A DNA stretch of 64,000 nt from Endothia cerciana (GCA_026119935.1 JALRMH010000016.1:124001-188000); one strand, 5' to 3'. Shown: positions 1 to 11,719, numbered from the stretch's first letter. Notes: generated from the sequence alone by a model not told the origin. Program-made: numbers and translations.

Positions 1-465
1 GACTGGAAGGGCGATCTGGTCGACACACCTTCACCTCGTACGCCGACTGTTAGTCTGGGTTTCGCTTCCATCCCCTACTCGATGGATCAGCAGATCAACA
101 AGACCGATTTTCAAGAATTGTTCAACTGGTTCGCTGTCGAAGCTGCCTGGACAGCCGAAGTGGGAGTTGATCTCAGCGTCGTTCTGAGTAAGTACAAAGT
201 TAAGAAGGAAGGGAAAAAGAGGAAAACTAGGGAGCTTACCCTCGTCGTCCGTGATGATGTGCGGATCAACCAGGAACAGGCGGACTCGCTCTTTCGGACT
301 GTGAAGAAGACGCTGGAGGAAAACAAGGACTTAGACTTGATACCGTGGCATAGAAGTGGTGAACTTTCTCCTCGGCAGATGGTGTGGACTGAGAGGTCTG
401 GTGCTAGCAGAAAGGTTGTGAAGCCGATTGTTGAAGAGGCGGTGATGAACTGGGACGAAGTCTGA
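1..465 (+). CDS. 3' end of an unidentified protein gene (partial)
   Basis: The frame is open from the first base of the window to a TGA at 463-465, so this is the C-terminal part (154 residues visible) of a gene that starts outside. A methionine at base 82 is internal and there is no reason to treat it as the start. The segment is charged: a Lys/Arg-rich stretch around bases 199-235 is followed by an amphipathic helix-rich part and an acidic end. I do not recognise a family. A good-looking GTAAGT donor at 188 with an AG at 229-230 would give a 43-nt intron, but splicing there leads quickly to stops and the unspliced reading looks coding, so I keep it unspliced. The function is unknown. Confidence 0.6.
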   Translation, partial: DWKGDLVDTPSPRTPTVSLGFASIPYSMDQQINKTDFQELFNWFAVEAAWTAEVGVDLSVVLSKYKVKKEGKKRKTRELTLVVRDDVRINQEQADSLFRTVKKTLEENKDLDLIPWHRSGELSPRQMVWTERSGASRKVVKPIVEEAVMNWDEV

Positions 466-1509
466 AAGGTGTGGCCTTTGAATATTTGTAACACTGCGCC
501 CAAGTATCAAGGTTGACGAACTGTCCTGTGTTCTTAGATAGAGGATAATCGCGGTTAGACTAAGTCACAGCAACGTCTGAGAGTTCACAGCGTGGCACCA
601 CCATCCCGAGCTGTCTTGTGAGGCATGATCCATCGTCTCTTGTGCCTTTCTGGGCCTTGGGGGGTAGGCAATAAAATTCTGATTTTGCTTCGAGGGAAGC
701 ATATCCCTCATGACGTAGCACTGCCTTCTACCTCGCCTGAGTATCAGATGCTAGGCATCATACAGGCGTATATGCATAGCCTCGTCTAATTTCCCAGGAG
801 AGACACCCACACTTCATCCTGGCAGCTCGGCAATCCGTGGAAGATACTTCCTTTTCAGCAGAAGAGGAGAGGGTCTTGCTGGGTAGTTCGCATAACTTTC
901 GAGCCCTCTCTGGTTGGAGATAGAGAACTTTTCAGCAAAGATATGCAGTAAGCTGACGGATCTTCCTGTCAGAAGTATTGATTATCAGCCCCCAAATAGC
1001 AGAAGGGTAGAGATTAGTTGCACTCTTCTGAAGAAATGCTGTAAGCCGCTTTTCGCCCCATGCAGTCTCCAATGCATGAAAGCTCAACTGTTCGCCGGTC
1101 CTGACTTTTAACATGGACCTCCATACCAGCATACAACCACGTATCATTTGCCCCATTGGGCGGCCGATAACATTGAAGGCGGGGAAAGACTTGTCAGCAC
1201 CTTAATATCGCCTGTTACAAGCGGTGCCTCACTCGTATACGTACTTACAGACACCATGTCTGTTTGGGTTGCTAAAAGATATGGTAGTCAATATATGCAA
1301 TAATTGCCGTAGCATAGCGTGCTCGCAGTCATTGCTTTTCGTTAATGATAGTCGTGCCCTTGAATATTCCATATCACCGGCGCCTAAGGCGTCAAAAATG
1401 CATACAACCTCTACCGTGCAGAGTCACTTTTTCTTCTTCAGCTTTGACCTGATTATTACGTGACCTTTTATAACAACAAGCATCCGGAAGTGACCAATAT
1501 TGCTGCTAT
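466..1509. other. intergenic, no gene seen
   Basis: About 1 kb of unremarkable intergenic sequence between the partial gene and the MFS pseudogene. Only short random ORFs occur, and none shows family resemblance or splice support. Confidence 0.6.
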
Positions 1510-3318
1510 GTCTGATCCGGAGGATATTGCATTGTCAATGCTCGAGTCCCCTCAACGGGATGAGGCAGGGCTCAAATCTCAGAGCCAACGTGCAGAAGAG
1601 AGCGCCATGAGCAAATCGCCCATACGAGGGGATACGCCGGGGTGAAAGCTTAAGCGTCTGTCGTAGTTCTTTGTCGTTCTTTCCTTGCTGGCCGCCCCGT
1701 TCCTCTTCGCGCTGGACAACACCATTGTCGCGAATGTCCAGGAAAACATCATCTACACGCTTGGAGGGATAGAAAAATTGCCATGGATCTCAGTCACGTT
1801 TGCTTTGGGTGCTGTTGCCGCGAACCTGTTTTGGTGCGTATTGAATCTATACGCAAATGCATTGTCGTGGCTTAGAGCACTAACGGCGAGTACAGGGGCC
1901 AATTATACTCCCGCTTCGATAGCAAGTGACTTTTCATCTCGAGCGTCGTCATATTTGAAGTCGGCTCCGCGATCTGCGGAGCCGCTCCCTGCATCGATGC
2001 ACCCATAGGCGGGCGCGCCGTCTGTGGTATTGGAGGAATGGGAAGATACCCGGGGACTATAAATATGGTATCTGCCCCAAAAAAGGAGCAAAAGTGTCCA
2101 ATGTATCTCGGATTCGTTGGACTGACCTGGGACAACGGCGCAATGTAGGTCTTTTTCCTCACGAGATGACAACAGGCCGTTGCTAACCCTAAGAAAAGTC
2201 TAGGCTCATCGTCGGCGGAGCGTTCACCGACAGCTCAGCAACCTGGAGATGGTCCTTCTACATCAATCTCTGTATCGGAGGTCTCGATGCGCCCGTCTAC
2301 GCCTTCCTCCTGCCAGCAGCTGATCCCCGCCGTGACCACGGTCTTGTCTCGTGGGTGAAGAGTATAGACCTGGTAGGAACAGTCCTTGGCGCCGGCGCCA
2401 TCACGACCCTCGCGATGGCCATCTCGTTCGGCGGCAACGTCTACGCCTGGGACGGTAGCCAGATTATCGGCCTCTTCGTCACTACTGGCGTCCTCTGGAT
2501 CGCCTTCGTCCTACAGCAGCGCTTCTCCCTTCCCATCACGCCTGAGAACCGCCTCTTCCCCGCATACCTCCTGAAATTCCGGGAAATGGACATCCTGTTT
2601 GCGCAAATGGCGAGCGCACAGGTCGTCGTCACGGTGCCAGTCTACTTCATCCCGCTCTACTTCCTGTTCTCCAAGGACACATCGGCCATGCACATCGGCG
2701 TGTAGCTGCTCCCCTTTGTGCTGCCGCTGGCCTTTGCCGTCATGCTAACGGCAGAGTCATGAGGTCGGGTACTACATGCCGTGGTACCTGGTCGGGTGGG
2801 CGTTGGCGCTCGCCGGCAGCACGCTGCTGTACACGATCGATGCCTCGACGAGCGAGGAGCGCATCTACGGCTACTCGATTCTGACAGCATTCGGCGTCGG
2901 GCTGTTCTTGCAGGCCGGGTTCGCCGTAGCCCAGATGAAGGCGGCGCCGAGGCAGCTGGCGCAGGCCGTTGCCTTCATCGGCATCGGCTAGATGGCCGGC
3001 ATCACGCTGGCGCTGATCATGTCTAACAGTGTCTTTCTGAACAAGCCGACCAACAAGATTGTCAAGGTCCTGCCGGACATGTCGCGCAGCGCTGTTCAGG
3101 AAGCCGTCTCGGGGTTCGGGGGCAACTCCTTCCGGAGCCTCACCTCGGACGAGCAACAGCGCGTGTTGGCTGCCATTATTGGGAGCATTGACAAGACATT
3201 CATCATGGTCATCACCACCTGTGCACTTTCGCTAGTGCTTTCTGTCTTTATGAAGTGCGAAAAGCTGTCAATCGTTCCAATTCAGGGATTAGACAGTTTA
3301 GAGGTACTTGAAGGATAG
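1510..3318 (+). pseudogene. degraded MFS drug/toxin-efflux transporter (DHA14-like)
   Basis: Fragments in successive frames make one major facilitator of the 14-helix efflux type: an acidic N-terminal tail from 1510, then a first helix with FALDNTIVANVQ, a second-helix segment ending GQLYSRFD, a GGRAVCGIGGMG segment, a WRWSFYINLCIGG segment, and C-terminal helices around PWYLVGWALALAG and AGITLALIMSNSVF. Two introns fit the family reading (1834-1895 and 2145-2203, both with TAAC-type branch sites). It cannot make a full protein. In-frame stops lie at 1643-1645, 1664-1666, 1927-1929, 2703-2705 and 2989-2991, and there is a frameshift near 2757-2765. Two stops are TAG where the family would be expected to have CAG. 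When intact it would have exported small molecules at the plasma membrane, plausibly the product of the neighbouring oxygenases. Confidence 0.85.
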
Positions 3319-3592
3319 GGTTGGAAAGCAAAGCAATAATGGTACAGAAAAGTAAATTCTATCATCATATGAATACAATAGCTTGTATATGGCAGTACGC
3401 AGTCTGGACAAATCCTCTTGTCGAATTCATCGTCGCTATTGGCCCTGCATTCTCAGTACGGAAATCCTATTGAAGTAGCGTTTGTTGCCAAATCCAACGT
3501 CATCTTACTTTCGTGTTATATTGAAGCTATAGGGGCCGACTCATAAAATCTCCCAATGTACCTCACACGGATACTTCTCAGCCTACTTCATT

Positions 3593-4617
3593 TTAAAACA
3601 AGCGCACTGTGGTGGTCACACCAGCATCAATGAGTACACCCGTGCCGTTGATGTAACCTCGCAGCCGGACTGCACAAGTAGGCAATGGTATCAGACACTT
3701 CCTCGCACTCAGCCGCACGCTTGATGGGGACAACCGCCGAGATCATGCCTTGGACCTCGGGGTTCTTTTTCAGCTCCTCGTCCAGCAACGGCGTGCGCAC
3801 CCAGGTCGGGCACACGGCGTTGACACGAATGCCTTCAGAGCAGTGATCCATGGCTTTCGGACAGTCAGCGGTGGCGTTCCTAGCAGGTTCCAATTCATTT
3901 GGGTTTTGCCACTTACCTGCCATCTTGGTGATTGCCATGAATGCATGCTTTGAGGTGGTGTAGGAGCCCTTGCCAGGCAGGCCGACGTACGAGTCGGCCG
4001 AGGCAATGTTGACAATGACGCCGCGGCCAATATCCCGTGTGCCGTTGCGGCTCCTCCAAGTCTTGGGCTCCTGCTTGCACATGGCGGCGACCTGCGCGCA
4101 CACGCAGACCAGGTTGCCGCGGGCGTTGATGTGCATGATGCGGTCGAAATTGTCGGTGTCGGTCTCGGCAATGGGAGCGTGCACGCCATTGTCCACCTGA
4201 TCAGGCAGCGAGTTCCCGCTAGGTGCAACTTTGGAAATTACTTGGGTATGTGGCCATCACTTACTCCGGCGGCGTTGACGGCGTAGTCGAGCCGGCCAAA
4301 CTCCTTGACCACAAAGTCGACCATTGCCTGGACCGACTTGTCGTCTTGGACGTTCATCTCAAAGGTCGTGGTGTGGTACGCCTTGTTGCTGGCATACTTT
4401 TTGCTCTCCTCTGATGAGGCCTTGGCCGTCTCCATGTTCATGTCGGCGAACACGACGACCTTGGCGCCGGCTTCTGCGAGGGAGAAGGCGGCCTCCCTGC
4501 CGATGCCGCTGCCGGACTGTAAAGTAATGTGTTGGTAATTCTCATAGGTTGTCAAGCAATTCGTCAACTCACCCCGACTACGAGGGCGATGCCATCAAGC
4601 TGGGTGCTGTTAATCAT
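3593..4617 (-). CDS. short-chain dehydrogenase/reductase, frameshifted near its C-terminus
   Basis: NAD(P)-dependent SDR in four exons: 4573-4617, 4265-4516, 3917-4196 and 3627-3853 (introns 4517-4572, 4197-4264, 3854-3916, all GT-AG). The spliced reading has the glycine-rich cofactor loop (VVGSGSGIG), NAAG, and the catalytic Tyr-x-x-x-Lys in SYTTSKHA. As read, translation ends at a TGA at 3627-3629 after 267 residues, with an aberrant tail LHQRHGCTH. Shifting frame by one base near 3660 restores the usual SDR ending (GYINGTGVLIDAG) and runs to a TAA at 3593-3595, so one base has probably been gained here, in the genome or in the sequence. Catalytic residues are upstream of the shift. Substrate unknown; its neighbours suggest a role in the same pathway as the P450. 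Confidence 0.8.
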
Positions 4618-5039
4618 TGTGGTGGTGTGTAGTTGGATCTGGCTTGATAGTGAGATAGCTAGTGGATACCTGACAAGGCGAGGTTGGGGCTTGGAGAGGG
4701 GAAACCAAGTACCTACTCGATTGGACTCAGTTTTATTGCTGTCAAGTAGGTTGCTTTAACAAAACCCCTTATGGATATCTGCGTCAGAAGTTGTACCAAC
4801 GGCCACCAACGGGACCGTTGGAAATTTATGGTCTTTTAATTTTCGATACTCAGAAATATACGGACCCCTCCGGCCGCCCAAGACACGGCTCTGCCTGACC
4901 ACTACCTACTTTCCACATCATCACATCACAAAGAGGCGAAATAATGAAGCAAAAGATATGCAGTTAGCTACCTACTACCCTTGATGCGGGATTTTATGCA
5001 GTTATCATCGCCTGTTCATTGGTCAGGACTTTTGGCATA
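4618..5039. other. intergenic, no gene seen
   Basis: Sequence upstream of the SDR start, with no recognisable gene. It would contain the SDR promoter. No convincing regulatory motif is visible. Confidence 0.5.
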
Positions 5040-5345
5040 GACCTCTGTAAGTACATCGCAGCTGAGCCAACATGCGTCGGATGGCATTTGCCGACCCCAC
5101 CAGGTCTTCTGTCTCTTGCGCCTGGCACCTCATGGCCCCCGCCGTGGATGTGTCCATGTCTCCGCTCAGGGCGGCACAGCTCGCTGCGCGCCAACCCCTG
5201 CCCCGGTTCGATCTCATCCTCCGCGCCCCAGATGTGCGCCATGGGTATGTCGATCCTCAGGTCTGTGCTACCGCCAGGGACGGCCGTGGTGTGGGAACCC
5301 CAGTAGCGGGCCATGCTCCTGGAGACGCGCAGCGCCACGACCGAG
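5040..5345 (-). pseudogene. relic of an FSH1-type serine hydrolase (C-terminal part)
   Basis: On the minus strand one frame reads IDIPMAHIWGAEDEIEPGQ followed by HGHIHGGGHEVPGA. The neighbouring frame then continues EDLVGSANAIRRMLAQ. Together these resemble the C-terminal third of FSH1/LovG-like alpha/beta hydrolases: the strand carrying the acidic residue, then the catalytic His in GGHEVP, then the last helix. A frameshift near 5105-5130 separates the two parts. No nucleophile (GxSxG) segment could be recovered upstream, up to about 5620, so the gene is broken and probably truncated. Such hydrolases often release or trim products in fungal biosynthetic clusters. The family call is an inference from short motifs. 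Confidence 0.5.
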
Positions 5346-7020
5346 TTCCCCCCGGATCGCTTGAATGTCGATGCGTTCCATCATCCCACACGGCGCCAAG
5401 CCCTTCGCAAGCGAGGTGCTCATTCCCTCAAGGAGAACCTGGGCGTCTTTGATGCCAATTTCTTCTCACTGACCCCGACCGTCTGAAGCGTCCGCCATAG
5501 ACCCGATGCAACGCATCCTGCCTGAGACGACACAGAGCGATCGAAAATGCGGGCATAAGAATGGAAGACGCGAAAGGTTCCAGGCCTTCTGTTCATACTG
5601 GATGCTTCACGAACGATCATCTACAGCAAATGTTGAAGGATACAGAGCGGTTGCCACCATATGCTGCCGTTGGGGCCACCCAATCGATGCTTGCAAATCG
5701 CCTTAGCTGATTCTACGATCTCAGCGGGCCTTCAGTCAGCCTGGACCCGGCTTGTTCCAGCAGTGCCATGACCGTCGACCCTCTCCTGCCAGCTGTTGCA
5801 CAGCAGTGTTAGCGATATGTGTGTTGTCGCCGGCTACAATCTACTACTAGACCCAGATTTCAGCACCATCCTAAGCAACACGCAAATACTCGGTGACAGC
5901 TACGGGAAAAGAGCATCGGCATGCTTCAATATATTAACAAAATGATGGGAGTAGAAGTATGCGATAGACATGCAATTAGATGGGCCAAGACGAATTGCAG
6001 ACCGAGGCACGAGATCAGCCTGACAGTTCATGGGTGGGTCTGATCCGCTTATTGAAAAATGATACCATAGTAAGGGTGGATGTCTGTCAAATTTACCCTT
6101 CCAACTCAAGGTCCTGCGAAACAACGTGCAGCAACATTGATACGCTTGACAGCACGACCTCATCGGCTCTGTCCTCCTGAAGATGTATGCGCGCATTGTA
6201 GGAGCTGACCTGATGTGGTCTGCTTTGCGCTGCAGCATCCTAAGTTTATCGTCCCACCAACTATCGACGCCTTCGTGTTTGGTGGGCCGGCGTGGCCGTT
6301 GAGCCTCGGCACGTTCATGTGAAGTGGTTTGTGTCAGGCTTGGGTGACGCTGATGGCGCCTACGAAAACGGAGTTGAGCGAAACCCTACTCTCACTCCGC
6401 CGGACACGGACGAAGACAAAGCCCAGCGCCCTGTCGAGCCGCGGTCCGGCCGCGCATGTCCCTGGGCTAAACTCCCTGCCCTTTCACATGTCTGAGGTCG
6501 CCGGACATGGCTGAGGCTGCCCTGACAGGGGCCCGGGCTCCGCTTTTGATCTTGAAGAGACGACGACGGCCCGCACAAAAGCCAGGCGGCGCCACATGCC
6601 GAGGGCCATGGCAGCGCAGTGGAGCCCGGAGATCTTAAGCGCGCCCAATGGCCCCATCGCAGTTTGACAGCCCCCGTTCCCTCGCGTCCGGAACGTTCGT
6701 GGAGTGCGGCGTTGACAGGAATTACTCGGCCTGATAAACTGATACAACTACCGCGCAGAGGCGAGGAGAACTTCCACAACGCCATAAGAACGATCCAGCG
6801 AAGCTCTGCGCCGGCTGGGAATACCGCTGCCCTCTACTTCATGCTCAATACCACCACCTACTGGCGAGAATCCTTGTCGCAAGCCCGAAACTCTATTTGC
6901 CTGAAACGTAGCAGAATTCGTGTGCCCGCGTCGTCAAGTATATCTTAACGGCCACGTCTTCCGCTCTCCGCTCTCCGCTCGAATCCTACCAGCATCGACA
7001 TCGCCGTCTCCTCAGGCATT
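5346..7020. other. intergenic, no supported gene
   Basis: About 1.7 kb. The first part (to about 5620) may hold further unrecognisable relics of the serine hydrolase. The rest carries overlapping GC-rich ORFs on both strands around 6290-6950 without family resemblance. Just before the P450 start there is a short tandem of CTCTCCG-type units (about 6960-6980), typical of a pyrimidine-rich fungal leader. Confidence 0.5.
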
Positions 7021-10000
7021 ATGGCCGAGACCACTGTCCCAATCCCGTCCCCACCGGGGCTGCCTCTTATCGGCAATGTTGGGGACATTGATCCCAACTT
7101 CCCCCTGGGCTCACTTGTGAACATGGCGGAGACTTATGGTAGGCTGTCCGGAGAACTATGTCTGAGGGGGATCGAGCCGGGACTGACACTCTTATCAGGT
7201 GAGATATATCGGATGAACCTTGCAGGAAGAAGTGTGGTCGTCGTGTCCTCTTACGCCCTTATCAACGAGGCTTGTAACGAAAAGCGGTTCAAGAAGGAGA
7301 TCAAGGGGGTACTGTCAGAGGTCAGGGCCGGTGTGCACGACGGTCTATTCACCGCAAAGGGCCCAGAAGAGCCAAATTGGGGTATTGCACACCGGGTGCT
7401 GATGCCCGCGTTTGGCCCAATGTCCATCAATGGCATGTTTGAGGACATGCACGATATTGCGAACCAGCTAGCGATGAAGTGGGCCCGTCACGGGCCCACT
7501 CACCCCATCAGGGTCACCGACGACTTCACACGACTGGCCCTGGACACGCTGGCTCTGTGTTCGATGGACTACCGGTTCAACTCTTTCTATCACGATGAGA
7601 TGCATCCGTTCATCGAAGCCATGGGGGGCTTCTTGGTGGAGTCAGGCAATCGTTCGCGGCGCGCCCTCCCCTCGATCTTCTACAGAGAGGCGGATCGGAA
7701 ATACGAGAAGGATATCGAGATCATGCGGAAGACCGCCGATGATGTTCTCAAGTACAGGAAGGAGAATCCTTCAGACCGCAAAGACCTGCTGAATGCCATG
7801 CTCAACGGGGTGGATCCACGGACGGGCCAGAAGATGACGGATCAGAGCATGACGGACAACCTCATCACGTTTCTGATTGCGGGCCACGAGACCACCGGTG
7901 GAACACTGTCCTTTGCTTTCTACAATCTGCTCAAGCACCCGGAGGTGTACAGCAAGGCACAACAGGAAGTAGACTCCGTTGTCGGCTCCGGACCTATTAC
8001 TGTGGAGCATGTCTCGAAGCTGCAATACATCCAAGCTGTAAGTGGCCACCACCTATCGTCGTCGGCGATGCACATTGGCGCTTACAGGATCTGTCTAGAT
8101 ACTGCGTGAGACGCTGCGTCTCACACCCACTATTGCAAGTATCTCCGTGAGCCCACGCAAAGAGGAGATCATTGGTGGCAAGTATCATGTGACACCACAA
8201 GACACATTGCTGCTGCTTTTCGCAAAATCGCAGTTAGACCCTGCTGTCTACGGAGAAACGGCTCAAGAGTTTCACCCGGAGAGGCTGCTGGAGGAGAATT
8301 TCAACCGACTCAACAAGGACTTCCCTAATGCTTGGAAGCCGTTTGGAAATGGCGAACGAGCCTGTATCGGGCGACCTTTCGCCTGGCAGGAAGCAACGCT
8401 GGCGATAGCCCTCCTCCTGCAGAACTTCAACTTCATGTTTGACGACCCCAGCTACACGCTGACCCAGCAGCAGACGCTCACCCTCAAGCCGAAAGACTTC
8501 CACATGCGCGCGGTGCTGCGGCACGGGCTGACAGCAACTCAGCTTGAGCATCGGCTCAATGGTACCACGCCTACGCCCCTCGAGAACTCGGTTGCCAGCC
8601 TGTCGCTGTCACCGGGACAGAAGGCCACGGCCAGCAAGGGAAAGCCGCTGAGCGTCTTCTACGGGTCGAACGCCGGCACCTGTGAATCTCTTGCCAGCCG
8701 TCTCGCCACCGACGCACCGAAGCACGGGTTCAGTGTTTCTACGATCGATTCCCTAGATGCCGCGCATCAGAACCTCCCTACCGATCAGCCCGTCGTCATC
8801 GTGACAGCCTCTTATGAAGGCGAGCCTCCGGACAACGCGGCACTTTTCTGCAACTGGATCCAGGGCCTGAAGGGCCAGGAGTTGAAGAATGTGTCATACG
8901 CTATCTTCGGATGTGGCCACCATGATTGGGCTTCAACATTCCACAGGGTCCCGAAAATGGTGGATGCGACCATCGAGAAGCTGGGCGGAACAAAGCTCGC
9001 ACCGCTGGGAGTCGCTGACGCCGCCGAGTCTGACTTGTTCTCGAGGTTTGAGGCATGGGAGGACGACATATTATGGCCAGCCCTGAGAGAGAAGTACGGC
9101 ATCACTGAAGATGCCCAGGATGGAGAGACTCTGCAGGGCGGCCTGTCCGTCCAGATCTCGACACCTCGGTCCTCAACGCTGCGGCAGGACGTGAAGGAGG
9201 CCGTGGTTCTCACGACGAGCGACCTGACTTCGCCCGAGGCTCCTACAAAGAAACACATGGAGATCCAACTACCCAGCGACAGATCATACTCCGCTGGCGA
9301 CTACCTCGCCGTGCTGCCTATTAACCACAAGGACGTGGTTCACCGCGCGCTTCGGCGCTTCCGGTTGCCTTGGGATGCCCATGTCACCATAGAGTCCGAA
9401 AGTGCCACCACTCTGCCTACCGGGCACCCCGTTCCCGCCTCAGATGTTCTCGGCGCATATGTGGAGCTCCTGCAACCGGTTACCAAGCGTGGCATCGCCG
9501 CGCTGGTTGAGGCTGCGGATGACGAGGCCACGAAGACTGCCCTGCAACAACTTTCAGGAGACAGCTTTGCCGACGTTGTTAGCAGGCGTGTCTCCATACT
9601 CGATCTCCTCGAGAAGTACCCCACCGTGAACCTGCCCTTTGCGACTTTCCTCTCCCTGCTGCCGCCGATGCGCGTCCGCCAGTACTCCATCTCGTCGTCG
9701 CCCCTCTTCGACCCCACCCGCTGCACCCTCAGCTACTCCGTCCTCGACGCGCCCGCCCTGTCCGGCACGGGCCAGCGCTACCTGGGCGTCGCCACCTCCT
9801 ACCTCGCCAGCCTCCAGCCGGGCGACAAGCTCCACGTCGCGATCCGGCCCAGCCACGCGAGCTTCCACCTCCCCGTGGACGGCGAGAAGACGCCCATCGT
9901 CATGATCGCCGCGGGCACGGGGCTCGCGCCCTTCAGGGGCTTCATCCAGGAGCGTGCGGCCATGCTGGGGGCAGGCCGCAAGCTCGCGCCCGCCATGCTG

Positions 10001-10366
10001 TTCTTCGGCTGCCGGCACCCGGAGCAGGACGACCTCTACCGCGAGGAGCTCGGGCGCTGGCAGGCCATGGGCGCCGTGGACGTGCGGCGGTGCTACTCCC
10101 GGCAGCCGGAGGCCAGTGAAGGGTGCAGGCACGTGCAGGACCGGCTGTGGCTGGACAGACGCGAGGTCCAGGCGCTGTGGGACGGTGGCGCGAAGGTGTA
10201 TGTCTGCGGCAGCAGGGGCGTCTCCGACTCGGTGCGGGAGATCGCTATCAAGATGTATGTCGACGGTGCGAAGGAGCACCATAATAAGGAGCTGAGTGTC
10301 GAGGAGGCCACTCAGAGGTTCGACGCGGTGAGGTACGAGAGATTCGCCACGGACGTGTTTGACTAG
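7021..10366 (+). CDS. self-sufficient cytochrome P450 / NADPH-P450 reductase fusion (CYP505 type)
   Basis: Exons 7021-7138, 7199-8037 and 8099-10366 give 1074 residues, close to P450foxy and bacterial BM3. The N-terminal P450 domain has the I-helix AGHETT (about residues 267-272) and the haem loop FGNGERACIG with the ligand Cys at about 408. There is no membrane anchor, as usual for this class. A linker leads to the FMN domain (SVFYGSNAGTCESLA, from about 504), then the FAD/NADPH reductase with RQYSISSS (about 846) and the GTGLAPFRGF nucleotide loop (about 925). Electrons pass NADPH-FAD-FMN-haem in one chain. Known relatives hydroxylate fatty acyl chains near the omega end, or polyketide chains as Fum6 does. 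Here the substrate is unknown. Introns of 60 and 61 nt fit consensus. It is intact, unlike most of its neighbours. Confidence 0.95.
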
Positions 10367-10510
10367 ACGGGAGGCGTAAAGCGTATTAAATGGTTCATTA
10401 GGCGATAGACTGGTTAGACGTGTACTCGATCAAGGAGATCGATACCTCGGACATAGAATAGATGTACATATAGAGACACTTTTCTCGACGCCGGTCTGCG
10501 CCACCCCAGT

Positions 10511-11719
10511 TCATGGTTCCGAGCTCGCCCTCAGTTTCCGGAACTCAGCAATCATCCTGTCCCGGTCCCAGCCTTCTGTCAACGACTTGATGGCCACGTC
10601 CAGTTCTCCCACCGGCGTCAAACCGCCCGGGCGCGGTGGATTGCTATCCATATTTGTCGGGAAAGGATACCGGTTCGTGATAGCATCCAACAACGCCTTC
10701 AGCTCATCACTCATGCCCTCCTTCTTGTATTTCGCCACGATCGCATCCCAACACCTATCAAGCATGGGCAGCGCATCGACCGACTCCATCGACTTTCCAA
10801 AAGCACTGCTGACCTGTAACAGATTCGCCATGCGGTTGATGTCCTTTGATACGTTCTCCCCGGCGGCGTGGAACAGTGCTGGGTTGAAGAAGATCCCGTC
10901 GCCCTTCTCCAGCGGCAGGGCGACGTAGTTCTCGAGGAAGTAGTCTACGAACTCCTGCCTGCGATACGCCATAAAGCCCGGCTCAAAGGTCTGGCTGTAC
11001 GGCAACAGCCGCGTCGGCCCGCTGTCGAGCGGGACGTCAACGTGTGCCACGGCCCCCTGCAGGGTCAGGAACTGGCTGGCGACATGCATGCCCCGGGGGA
11101 TCTGCGCGCACGCCTCCGCGGTCTGGAAGCCGAGGTGGTAGTCCCTGTGAGACACCTGCGCCGCGGAGCCGGGCTTGACGTTGTTCGCCTGGGCGGTGAT
11201 GCGGTAGCCCGGGCCTAGCCATGAGGCAGATATGAGTGCCAGGTAGGGGTTGCTGTAGTAGAGCACGAAGGATTCCGGGTCGTGCAGTGCGTGCTTGCCG
11301 AAGGAGTTCCAGATACGGTCATTCACGGCCGCCGCCGCAAAGTGGTCCCCCTGGGACGCGCCCGTCTCTCTCTCCTTGTTGATGATAGAGTAGAACGCCT
11401 CGGTAGCTCTGTCTATAACAGCCGTGTCCCTGAATAGGCCTTTGGTCACGAAGACACCGGGACCGGACAGGAGGACGTGGTACCACTCGTCCTGGAGGGC
11501 GGCACAGTGGGCGGCGTCAAGTGAAGACACGGGCGGCAGGTCGTAGATTGGAACGTTCTCTTGGATGGTGGACGCTAGGGGATACTGCTCAGGTGTAGCC
11601 TTCTGAGAGCAGATCGCCCTAAGCTCATCCAATGATGGTGTCTCTTCAAGGGAGAATAGGCGTGTCGAGGCCTGCGCCGGAGCTGCGCCGTTTGTCAGGG
11701 GTTTGGCTTGGGCTGTCAT
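10511..11719 (-). CDS. phytanoyl-CoA dioxygenase-family Fe(II)/2-oxoglutarate oxygenase
   Basis: One exon, 402 residues. The jelly-roll iron site is visible: His191-x-Asp193 in SHRDYHLGF, the distal His at about 284 in NPALFHAAGEN, and Arg at about 296 as the likely 2-oxoglutarate partner. PhyH-family enzymes hydroxylate, desaturate or cleave using O2 and 2-oxoglutarate, and in fungi many belong to secondary-metabolite pathways. The gene is tail-to-tail with the P450 fusion (144 bp between stop codons), and the two are the only clearly intact enzymes in a stretch of broken genes. That suggests a shared or at least still-selected function. No targeting sequence is seen. The substrate cannot be told from sequence. 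Confidence 0.9.
   Translation of the reverse strand: MTAQAKPLTNGAAPAQASTRLFSLEETPSLDELRAICSQKATPEQYPLASTIQENVPIYDLPPVSSLDAAHCAALQDEWYHVLLSGPGVFVTKGLFRDTAVIDRATEAFYSIINKERETGASQGDHFAAAAVNDRIWNSFGKHALHDPESFVLYYSNPYLALISASWLGPGYRITAQANNVKPGSAAQVSHRDYHLGFQTAEACAQIPRGMHVASQFLTLQGAVAHVDVPLDSGPTRLLPYSQTFEPGFMAYRRQEFVDYFLENYVALPLEKGDGIFFNPALFHAAGENVSKDINRMANLLQVSSAFGKSMESVDALPMLDRCWDAIVAKYKKEGMSDELKALLDAITNRYPFPTNMDSNPPRPGGLTPVGELDVAIKSLTEGWDRDRMIAEFRKLRASSEP

Noticed and set aside
188..230. GTAAGT...AG intron in the first partial gene
   Set aside because: Splicing gives early stops, there is no clear branch site, and the unspliced frame reads as plausible coding sequence.
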